A stretch of 64,000 bases of DNA from Hirsutella rhossiliensis. Its lineage: Eukaryota > Ascomycota > Sordariomycetes > Hypocreales > Ophiocordycipitaceae. The notes under the pieces are model-generated. The model was not told the DNA's origin, ran no database searches, and saw nothing but the letters and a program-made list of their open reading frames with translations. Positions 19,512-29,249 of this stretch are shown one piece after another. How positions within the stretch are numbered: the first letter of the stretch is position 1; each line of letters opens with the position of its first letter. The stretch spans positions 7,502,001-7,566,000 of the forward strand of contig NW_025408669.1 in assembly GCF_020360975.1 (NCBI RefSeq). The letters are read 5' to 3'. Position numbers and translations under genes: made by a program.

Positions 19512-20330
19512 ATGAGGCCTAAAACAATTTCTCTGGCATTCCTTATCGGAGCCGGGCTCGCTACTGCAGCTAATCGCATTAATTACGCACGTAACGAAAA
19601 CCATTTATCTGGTGATTACGGCGAGGAGCATGATACATACGCTTCTACAAACATTGAGGATAGGCCTGTGCCAGAACCAACTACGAATACATGTACACAG
19701 AAATGTCATCGGGGTCAGAAGAGATGTGGCGCCGAGTGCATTCCTAAGGCATCCAAATGCTGTTCTCACCTCGAAAAGAAGTGCGGCGACAGTTGTATCC
19801 CGCAGGACCATGTATGCTGCGGCCCCAAGGGATTTCATTGCGGCCCCGAGAAACCATTCTGCACTGACGAACGAAACGAATGCTCCAAGTGTCCAAAGGG
19901 GGCCAGTTGTTGCGCCGACGGGACGACCTGCGAGGGTAGCAAGCCTCAGTGCACGGTCGACACGGGAGGCCGGACCATGTGTTGTGCTCGAGGTGAAACC
20001 GTATGCAACGGACAATGTATTCCTAGCGGAACTAATTGTTGCTCCGATGGGACGACCTGCGGGGGTGACACGCCTCAGTGCACACCTGATACCACGGGCA
20101 AGCCGATTTGCTGCCCCCTAAATAAGATTGCGTGCGCCGGACAATGTATCAACTGTACGCAGACATGCTGTGGTCCGGAAGGACATTATTGCCCCCACCC
20201 GGACGACGTCAGGCAGACCCCCGATCTAATCTGTGTTTACAACCCAAAGAGCCCAACTCCCGATAGCGCGGGTTGCTGTAACAAAGGACAGAAACTTTCG
20301 GACGACGGGCGTTATTGTCCGCAGATTTAG
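19512..20330 (+). CDS. secreted cysteine-rich multi-module protein (effector-like candidate)
   Basis: Single-exon gene of 272 residues. Residues 1-19 (MRPKTISLAFLIGAGLATA) form a signal peptide; a 40-residue acidic spacer follows, and then a disulfide-rich region. I count 38 cysteines, all after the signal peptide. The pattern is modular: repeated CxxxC/CC groups such as KCCSHLEKKCGDSCIPQDHVCC, SCCADGTTCEGSKPQC and NCCSDGTTCGGDTPQC, each followed by a CC...C.GQCI stretch. At least two modules of about 40 residues (around 145-230) are clear direct repeats. Granulin-like or EB-like domains share this style, but no named family is certain. It is likely extracellular. It is the last intact gene, ~430 bp before the RIPed block, with no stop or RIP damage, so it appears maintained. 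Start context AGAAAGATGAGG. Confidence 0.85.
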   Translation: MRPKTISLAFLIGAGLATAANRINYARNENHLSGDYGEEHDTYASTNIEDRPVPEPTTNTCTQKCHRGQKRCGAECIPKASKCCSHLEKKCGDSCIPQDHVCCGPKGFHCGPEKPFCTDERNECSKCPKGASCCADGTTCEGSKPQCTVDTGGRTMCCARGETVCNGQCIPSGTNCCSDGTTCGGDTPQCTPDTTGKPICCPLNKIACAGQCINCTQTCCGPEGHYCPHPDDVRQTPDLICVYNPKSPTPDSAGCCNKGQKLSDDGRYCPQI

Positions 20331-20760
20331 ATCTAAGTCGAGCCGAACCGTATTCCTGTCGGGTAAAACCGATAGTTAGGTAAATAAAAACATGTTTGAT
20401 TGATCCTCCCTCCCAGTTTCTAGCTAAAACAAAAACTCTTCTTTTATTCAGCCTGAAGGCCGTTCTATGCCTGAGGAACGGACGGCCTTTTGAGCTCGCC
20501 TCTGGCCCCTGTGTCAGACAATTGGCTCCACGTAGAGTAGAGATAATTAGCACCAGGCAACTGAAGAGAATGATATGGAGAGCAAAAGAGATACGGTTGA
20601 ATGCACACATCCGTGCTATATACACCCCAATCGTTGCAGCGAAACAGCAGCGACGCATTGCCAGGGATCAGACATAACGTTCCAGTGGCCGTGATATGCG
20701 ACACAGCCCCAAGCGCTCAGGGACCAAGTCAGCGTTAACTGTAGCTATTATAAACAGCCA
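20331..20760. other. 3' region of the cysteine-rich gene up to the heterochromatin boundary
   Basis: No supported gene. An 8-bp inverted repeat (AAGGCCGT at 20456-20463, ACGGCCTT at 20482-20489, 18-nt loop) lies ~125 bp after the stop and could be a transcript stem-loop. CpA and TpG are common up to ~20,760 and almost vanish after it. Confidence 0.5.
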
Positions 20761-21386
20761 TATGTTTATTTATCATCCTAATAAAAAAGCTTTATCTTCT
20801 TAGTTTACTCCCCCTTAATATTAGTTAGATTTAGCGTTAATTAAAAGTACTTAAATTTCGCTCTCGATAACGCTTTTATTAATCCGTCTACTTATATATA
20901 ACTGGCCTTTAAGTATTTTAATAGGAACCTTATTATAACCTAATAAGGTCTTAAGACCTAATAAGGGTTATAGTAAGCTATAGATTAATATATAGGAAGA
21001 AAGGTTAAGCTTATACCTATACGTACTTATAGGCACGCCCTCTTTATCTTAGGAGTAATACTATTAAGTATTACTATTTATATACTAGTATATTACTATT
21101 TATATACTCGACCTATTTCTAAGATATATATAGCTACTAGCTAAAGTTTATAAACGCGCGCCTTATACTACTATATCGAAAGATTAATATATATATTTTA
21201 ATTAATAGTAACTTTATAGAAAAGCTATAAAAAGTAAAGCTATATATATTATATAATAGCCTTACTTTTAGTATTTAATACTATATATACTAGCCTTAAG
21301 CCTAGCGTATAATTATAAGCTAGCGTGGTATAAAGTTAATTAGTTAGTTAATAAGCTCTTATAAGATTAAATCCTATACTAAATAT
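20761..21386. other. RIPed A+T-rich sequence, unclassified
   Basis: Nearly free of CpA and TpG. Includes a 12-bp palindrome GGTCTTAAGACC near 20950. No family recognised. Confidence 0.6.
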
Positions 21387-21879
21387 TCTTATAAAGAGAG
21401 ATATAAGAAGTATATATAAATATATAAAGGTAAAATTAAAAGTAAGGGGTCGGATAGGTAAGGTAAAGTTATTTAATTCTTATAGGGGTAGTAATTATAG
21501 TAGGGGAGTAATTATTATATTGCCTTAATTATTATTATTTCCTTTATCTAACGCTCCTTTTTATACCTATCTAGTATTTTAATTAATAAAGAAGATCCTA
21601 CTTAAAGAAGCTATTAATATCTTCTTAACTACTAAACTTTTTACTAGTTTTTCCCTTTTATTCTAGCCGTTACTAGTATATCTATCTTATCTCTCTCTAC
21701 CTTTATAAGAAGCTATCGCTACTTTTACTTCCCTTCTTACCCTTACCCTCCTCTCTATACCTCCTTTTAGCTTATTCTTTTAGCTCCTTTTTCTTAACCT
21801 ATTTTTTTTTTAGCTTCCTAGGTCCCTATTACTAAGGGATATCTCTAAGAATTATAAAATTAAGCTATACTTCGCGATA
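21387..21879 (+). repeat. element D, copy D1 (493 bp, heavily mutated)
   Basis: Aligns along its length with D2 (27198-27673), for example AATTATTATATTGCCTTAAT and GGGATATCTCTAAGAA are shared, but it has lost most CpG, CpA and TpG. The left end is TCTTATAAAG where D2 has TCTCGCGAAG; the right end CTTCGCGATA is identical. No target duplication is visible at this copy, so it may be truncated or rearranged. Confidence 0.75.
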
Positions 21880-22236
21880 AGTTCTAATACGTTCTTAGGT
21901 TTTTAACTCCTTTAACCTAAGTAGGTTTAAACCCTAGTATAAACCTTATAAGGACTATAGCTAGAGTAGCTATTACTATACTTTGTTTTTAAGGAGTAAT
22001 AAGGCGCGCTATAGGCGTTACTAGAGTCTTTTACCTTAGGGTAATTAACTAAGCGCCTAGTAATTTCGGAGTCCTAAGGCGAGTTAGTAGCCGCGCTATT
22101 AACCTTTCTTCCCTTCTAGTTTCTTATCGGGTTATTAGTAGGGGTATAGTTATAAGTCTTTTACTCCTTAATATATTCTAAGGTATTATTAGTAGTAGGT
22201 AAAGAGTAAGCTTAATTAGCTATATATTTAAGGGGG
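21880..22236 (-). other. unidentified RIPed coding remnant
   Basis: On the minus strand one frame reads with few stops, all TAA/TAG, and a hydrophilic protein-like text (for example NSPQDSEITRRLVNYPKVKD). It lies immediately left of element C's target duplication, so it belongs to whatever C inserted into. Family not recognised. Confidence 0.3.
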
Positions 22237-22241
22237 AGAAT

Positions 22242-22706
22242 TATTACGACCCGACTAACGGTTAGTTATAAGCAGCCCTTAATAAGGCCGATACGTAATA
22301 GAGGGGTATAGGATCCCGCGAAGTTATATAATAGATTATTTAGATTACCTAGTAATCTTAACGATCTAGCTTATTAGATTACCTTAATAATCTAACGATT
22401 TATAAATAGGATTATTACGCTTGCTATATAATCTATAAAAGACTACTAAGTATATAAGGACACTTAATTCTACTCCTTTAAACTAAATAGCTCTTTAGCT
22501 TTTAATATATTATAATTATTACGATCTTTATTACGATCTTATCTCTAATTCTAATTACTTAATTACTTAGTTATAGTCTATAGTTTACGACCTCCGACTT
22601 ATTATTAATATAATATACTTATTATTACTTAGACTACGCCCTATTATATCTACTAATATAAACCCCTTAATAGGTTTATCTCTTAGAAATAATACCGGTC
22701 GTTATA
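22242..22706 (+). repeat. left LTR of element C (465 bp)
   Basis: Paired with the split right LTR (51930-51982 and 60944-61355). The two copies differ mainly where CG or CA in one is TA in the other. Long alignable stretches include the ATTACGATCTTTATTA region. Confidence 0.9.
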
Positions 22707-22898
22707 CGTTAAAAGCTCTTATTTAGTATAATATTCTATTACTTTAAGCAATATCGTAACTATTAATATACCTATATAGTGAACTAGATTAACTAACTCT
22801 AGAGCTACTATATCGCCTTAGGATATAATATATAAGATTATTACCCTTTAATATAAGGTATAGTTACTTAGGAATAAAGGAGGTAATAGATAAGTTAG

Positions 22899-24771
22899 TA
22901 TAAGGGCTTTTGCCCTATATAGGCCTAGACTAGGGTCTAAGCTAAGTCTATATATAAGCGGCCTCTACGCCTATATAGGCTAGGCCTATACTTCTCTTCC
23001 TTTTCCCCCTTATAGATTATTAACCTTCTTCTAATAGACCGCACCTAAGCCTACGCCTCTGCCTACTCTATAATAGTATAATCTACTCTTTATTTTACCC
23101 TCTCCGTATCCCTATATATAGAATAGCTATTTTTAGCTACCTTTAAAGCTAACGTTTAATTACCTAGTCTAGTTAAACCGCCCGCGCTAGTATATACGCA
23201 CGCGAAATATCCGCACTCCTATAGTCGCAAAATTAAAGCGAATATAATACTTAGTTCGCCTAGGCAATTAAGAGCCTCTTATAATAGTAGGGCTCCGTAC
23301 GACTAAGAGCGGTACTACCGTACCTTAGTAAGTTCGACGGCTCCTCCGTAGAGCTCGAGCTATAGCTACTTTATATAGAAGCGAAGCTCTATACCGATAG
23401 CGCCGTAATAGGGGATATCCGCGCCTAATTCGACTATCTTTACGCGAGCCTATCCCTATACCTATAAAGGTATCTCTTACCGTTTACGCGTACTAGTATA
23501 AATAGACTAGCCGACCTCCTTATAAAGCTCTATACTAATTATAGCGAACCTAACGTAGCTAAGTCGGTAGGCTAAGAGCTTATAACGCTCTATTAGAAGC
23601 GGAGTAAAGCTATTCTAGCCTACCTAGTACGGTTCGAAGAGGTGCTTTATTAAGTAGACGTATATAGCTAGCCCGACGCGGTAAAGTATAATTACCTTAT
23701 TATAAGCTTAAATTCGGATTAGCGTACCTATTTAAGTAAAAGGTCTATATTACTAGATACGTATACCGATCTCGTCCGCCTTCTTCGCGAGCTTAGTAGC
23801 AATAAGTTTCTTTTTTTATCTTTTTTTATAGTATAAGAAGAGGATAACGCTAGTAATACTATAGATATCTCTATCTCCGCCTCGAGGACTAAGGATAGAA
23901 AGAGGTAACGATAGGAGGGTCGCTATATAGGCTACGGTAGTAAATCCTATTAGTTTTTAAAGTACCCGCGCTAGGAGGCGCGGGTAAACGCACTCTAAGT
24001 AATAGAGGGGCGCATATACTAGGACGGAAAGGAGGTTAGGTTCGACGATAGCGACTCTAGCGACGAGTAATCTTAGTAACGCCTCTACGGGCTTCGTCGG
24101 CGTCCCCTTACGTACGGCAGTAGCTGCTATACGGATAGGACGTATGCCCGTAGCGACTAAAAGGGCGGCTAAGATATAGGAAGGCCGCTAATATAATATA
24201 ACTATAGCGAAAGGGAGTGCCTATATAGCCCTATATAAGAGGGAGCGGAGCCTTATATACCGGAGTACCGTCCCCTACGTTACGGTACTAGGAGCTACTG
24301 CCGTACGCCGATATAGGGGGGGCGGGATACTATAAGCTTACCGAAGCTAGCTATGCGCCGTTCTACGTGCCTCTACTCCTTAGCTAGAAGTGCTAAAGCC
24401 CGACTCTTAGGGCGCGGCCCTTACTAATAATATAGTCTATCCGAGAAGCTCGCTTAGGAGGGTATTATATATTATTTACTAACGTTTTTTCCGCGATTAA
24501 GCGTACGTAGTCCGCGCGAGGGTTCTATCCCTCTAGGCGCGGTATCGGGTATTATTTAGAGGCGCGCCTCTTTAAAAGCCGGGTAGGGGTATAATATAAG
24601 GGCTTTTGCCCTATATAGGCCTAGACTAGGGTCTAGGCTAAGTCTATATATAAGCGGCCTCCGCGCCTATATAGGCTAGGCCTATACTTCTCTTCCTTTT
24701 CCCCCTTATAGATTATTAACCTTCTTTTAACGGACCGCACCTAAGCCTATGCCTCTACTTACTCCGTAATA
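22899..24771 (+). mobile_element. element E1: short LTR retroelement (1873 bp), gag-only-like
   Basis: LTRs 22899-23075 and 24595-24771, both 177 bp, starting TATAAGGGCTTTTGCCC and ending TAATA. TSD GTTAG at 22894-22898 and 24772-24776, inserted between C's left LTR and gag. The ~1.5-kb internal part reads as one gag-like protein broken by TAA/TAG, with recognisable pieces EARVNAL, VIEGRIY and DGKEVRFDDSDSSDE. No protease, RT or integrase fits in the space. E2 is a second copy whose length without its insertion is 1872 bp, so the short form is real and not a deletion. It must be mobilised in trans. Confidence 0.85.
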
Positions 24772-24776
24772 GTTAG

Positions 24777-25560
24777 GGACCTTAAAGAAGTAGTTAAACT
24801 AAAATAGCTAGGATTATTTAACTATACTTATAGTATGCTTTAAGACTTTCTTACTTAACTTAAGGCCTACTATTAGTTTTACCTTACTAAACTCTTAGAC
24901 CTAGTTAAAAAGGTACTTTATATAGGAAATTATTTATCTAAAATAGCACTTACTTAGTTTAAACTTATTATAAGGGACTTTCTTAATAACTAACTAGCGT
25001 AATAAGATAATAAGATAGATAAAGTCTTTACTAGTTTCTAAGGATTTAAAGAAGCTATTATAAAGGTATTTAAAATAACTAATAAGGAATAAGAAGCTAA
25101 ATAAAAGCTTTAAGAACTCTAATAAAGGATCTTAATATTAGATTATACTATAAAGTTCTATTAAGTTACCTTAAAGCTTAATTAAGATAATAAACCTCTT
25201 ATATTATAATTTTATAACGGGCTTAAAAAAGAAGTTAAGGATAAGCTTTATAAGGAAAATCGACTTAATAACCTCTTAAACTATATTACTATAGTAGTAT
25301 AAATTAACGATAGATAGTATATATAACGCTAAGAAAAGAAATAAGGAAGAGGAAACTAAAACTATTCTTATAGAAATAACTTTAGCTAACGCGCTAACTA
25401 TAAGAAAAAGCACGAAATATAAATAGCCTAGGTATATATAATAAATCCTAGACTAATAGATTTAAGTATAATATAAAAAGGTAAAGGAAAGTATTTTAAC
25501 TATAGGAAACTTAGATATTACTTTAAAGAATATAGATAACCTTATAAGGAGAAGAGAACC
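24777..25560 (+). pseudogene. element C gag, RIP-inactivated
   Basis: Reads as a Gypsy capsid protein if TAA/TAG are taken as mutated Gln/Trp codons: FLT.LKAYYQFYLTKL, then W/stop-FKLIIRDFLNN, and the helical REAI-type tail KEVKDKLYKENRLNNLLNYI. Around 25488-25545 is the remains of a zinc knuckle where Cys and His positions are Tyr (FNYRKLRYYFKEYR), which fits TGC to TAC and CAC to TAC changes by RIP. Confidence 0.75.
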
Positions 25561-27192
25561 TACTAAGTACTAGCCTTAAAAGGTAAGAAATACCTAAACG
25601 CTATTAATAGATAGGAACTAAAGTATAAACTCCTTAGTTAAACTATATACTATAATAACGAATATATAGTATACTTAAGTAATAAGAATAATACTAGATA
25701 GTTCTTAAAGCTATTAAAGAAAACCCTTATAATAATATAATAAAGGGATCTTAAAATATAGAAATAAGTTAAATTTATAGAACTAAAATACCTTTATCTT
25801 AAAGGAGTCTCTTAAGACTAAATTAAAAAGAATAGTAACTAATTCTAGGAAGATATATAAAATAAAAATCGATAATAACAATAGGTAGTTTATAAATAAT
25901 ATAATAAAGAAGATATAGATATAGCCCTTATACTTATAAAACTTAGATAATAACTTAAAGAGGAATAACGAAGTATTAACGATATAAGCTTTAAAGAATA
26001 AGAAATACTTAGAGAAATAAAAGATAAGAACGAACTTATACTATTACTTTTATTACTAAGGGAAAATACTATAATTAAAGAATATACTTTATACTTTAAA
26101 GAATTTAAAGAAATACTTAAAATTAAAACTTAATAAATACCTTAAATTCTTATAAAAAACTAATAAGCTATGCTAATTCGATATTAACTAGTACTATATA
26201 AAGGAGACTATACTATAGCTATTACTATAGTCGATACCTTTATAGCTCTATAACGAGAATAGTAACTATAATAAGAATTTAAAGATAATCTATAAATACT
26301 ACTTACTTATAAGTACTATAAGTATATTTTATAGATATTATACGTTTACCTAGATTATATAATATACTTTTAGATAAAAGCACGATATAACGCTTTCTTA
26401 GTTAGGTTTAAAGGATAAGTACTTTTAAAACCCTACTTAAGTATAAAACTAAACTACTAGAAAGTTAATTAACGCTACTTAAACGACTAAGTTATATTAT
26501 TAAAACCTAATTATAGTACGCTACTTAAATACCGCTATAATTATAGTTCGCTAATAAGATATCTTTTAGAGATATATAAAATTTATAAATACGCTAAAAT
26601 AAAGAAATAGTATAACGCTACTTACTTTAAGGTATTTAAACCTTTAATCTTTTAAAGACTTATATAATAAGTTAAATATAATAAAGAAGATTATAACGAA
26701 TATATATACTTAAACTATAGAGTTTATAAATATAAAAAGGTATAAGTATAGTATAAATAATATAATAGTATACTAAAAGATTATTAATAATATATATAAA
26801 AGTAATAAGCTGCGTTTAACTAAGGAAGAATTAATATAGAAATACTATATAAAAAATAAAAAGATACTAAATAAAAACTTAACTTTTAATATAAAAATAA
26901 AAAGAATTATAAAGTATAGTATATAATTAACTATAAAGTAGTATAATATAAACGATATAGCGTTAAGAAATAAGAAATCTTTAATTAACTATAAGAAATT
27001 AGTCTCTTAAGCCTTAATATAATATTATATAATAAAGATATAAAGAAATAGTATAAATAATAAATTAAAGAAGAATACCTATATAAAATAAATAAAGACT
27101 AAGTAAAAAATAAAGTACGCTATTTATAAAAAAGCTATAAACTAGTATAATATAATAAGATTTAAGGACCCTATATATAGTAACGGTAAGCT
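25561..27192. other. element C interior, unresolved (~1.6 kb)
   Basis: Between gag and the protease of C, longer than most Gypsy elements have here. Very A+T-rich (CG also mostly gone), full of stops in the frames I read. It may hide a further decayed insertion, but I found no LTR or TSD pair. Confidence 0.4.
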
Positions 27193-27197
27193 ATAGT

Positions 27198-27673
27198 TCT
27201 CGCGAAGAGAGATACGAGAAGTATATAAAAATACACGAAGGTAAAATTAAAAGTAAGGGGTCGGACAGGCAGGGCAGAGAGATTTAATTCTTTCTAGGGC
27301 AGTAATAAAGGTAGGGGAGTAATTATTATATTGCCTTAATTATCCTTCTTTCCTCTATCTAACGCCCCTCTTTATACCCGTCTAGCATCTCGATTGATAA
27401 AGAAGATCCTACTTAAAGAAGCTATTAATATCCTTTCGACTACCGAGCTTTTTGCCGGTTTTTCCCCTCCTTTCTAGCCGTTGCCGGCATATCCGTCTTA
27501 TCTCTCGCTACCTCTATAGGAAGCTATCGCTACTTCTGCTTCCCCTCTTACCCCTACCCTCCTCTCTATACCTCCTTTTAGCTCCTTCCTTAAAACCTGT
27601 TTTTTAGCTTCCTAGGTCCCTTATGCTAAGGGATATCTCTAAGAACTATAAAATTAAGCTACGCTTCGCGATA
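27198..27673 (+). mobile_element. element D, copy D2 (476 bp), terminal-inverted-repeat or solo-LTR element
   Basis: Ends TCTCGCGAAG and CTTCGCGATA form 10-bp inverted termini with one mismatch. TSD ATAGT at 27193-27197 and 27674-27678. No coding capacity. It keeps CpA, TpG and CpG (GGACAGGCAGGGCAG, TGCCGG) while all flanking DNA has lost them, so it escaped most RIP or arrived later. D1 at 21387-21879 is a RIPed relative. It could be a MITE or a solo LTR; the inverted termini and 5-bp TSD do not decide. Confidence 0.75.
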
Positions 27674-27678
27674 ATAGT

Positions 27679-29026
27679 AACTAAATAGTATTAAATATAT
27701 AAATTATAGGATATTATATATATATACTTTTAGATTATAGCGCGATAAGTAATTATATTTTACTTAGAGTTATTAATTATTACTAACTTATATAGAGATA
27801 TAAGAAAGATCTATATAAACTTATAAATATTAAAGGAGAGGCTTTTAACTATAGTAACGGAATTATTAATATAAAGATTAATTTCCTTAATATTAATATC
27901 TAAGGCTATAATAAATAAGTAAACTTTAATATTATAGATATTAAAGAATATAACCTTATATTAAAGCTTCTATAGCTATAAGAGAGTAACCTATTAATTA
28001 ACTAGAAAACTAGCTAGCTATATTAAAATAAAGATATAAGTTTCTAAGACTAGTATATTTAAAAGAAAGTAAAATTTTATAATAATTTAGCTACTAAATA
28101 AGATAAAAAGGATAACCGTTTAAGTAAATTATTATACGCTTTAGCGATATTAATAAAAATAGTAACTAAACTAGCGGATATAATAAAATTAACTAATAAG
28201 ACCTATATACTAATTAATATAGCTATATAGCTTAGTATCTAATATAAATAGAATAAAGGATATAATATAAAGATTTAAAGAGTTATTACTACTTTAAGGA
28301 AAGACCTTAAATAAATTAATAAAGAGCTTAAGTTAAGAGAAACTAGCTCTTAAAAAAAGAATAAAGCCTATAAGATAGAATAAAGAATATCCCCTAAGAA
28401 TACCGGAAATATAATAAACTCTTTAAGGAAGAACTTAAGATAGGGTTACCTAAATATAGCTAATAAGACTATAAAATTTATCTTAAGGATAGAATAACGC
28501 CGACGTTTTATAAGATCTATAACTTAAACGAAAAGTAATTATAAACGCTACGCGACTACCTTAACGAGAATCTATAAAAGGGATATATATAAACGTTAAT
28601 ATCTAAAGTAAGCTACTTAGTTATATTTATTTTAAAGAAAAGTAGTAAGCTATAACTAGTTATTAACTATAGACGCTTAAACGATATTATAATAAAGGAC
28701 TAAATACTATTACCGCTTATATTAAAACTATAAGATCGACTATATAGTAAAAAATAGTTTATAGCCCTTAACCTTAAAAGCGCTTATAACTTAATATATA
28801 TAAAAAAGGGATATAAATAGATAATAGCCTTTAAAATAAAATTCGGACTATTTAAATATCTAGTAATACTATTTAGACTTATAAATATACTAGCTACCTT
28901 TTAATAAATAATTAATAATATCCTATATAAATACTTAGATATCTTTATAGTAATATACCTAGATAATATCTTAATCTTCTTAGATACCTTAGAAGAATAT
29001 AAGGAATATATTTATAAGGTACTTTA
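27679..29026 (+). pseudogene. element C protease and N-terminal reverse transcriptase, RIP-inactivated
   Basis: Protease-like segment near 27840-28020 (FLNINI...NIIDIKEYNLILKLL). RT begins near 28430: a LPKYS-like start, VINYRRLNDIIIKD, NLKSAYNLIYIKKG.KWIIAFKIKFGLFKYLVI, and the active site at 28956-28967, which reads Tyr-Leu-Asp-Asn where Tyr-x-Asp-Asp is required. The frame then runs into element A at 29027 and resumes at 35791. Confidence 0.8.
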
Positions 29027-29249
29027 TATAAGAGTCTTTAACTATTATAGGTTATAAGCTTAAGCTATAGCCTAAGCTATATAGTTATATATAAAGGGTA
29101 GGATCCTATATATATATATATAGGCTAGCTATATATAGAAGAGCTCTATATAGCTTATTAATATTATCCTATAAACGGTACCTATATATATACCTTTACT
29201 TACTCTATAATAGTATAAGCTATTAACTAATAGATTTAATAGATATCTC

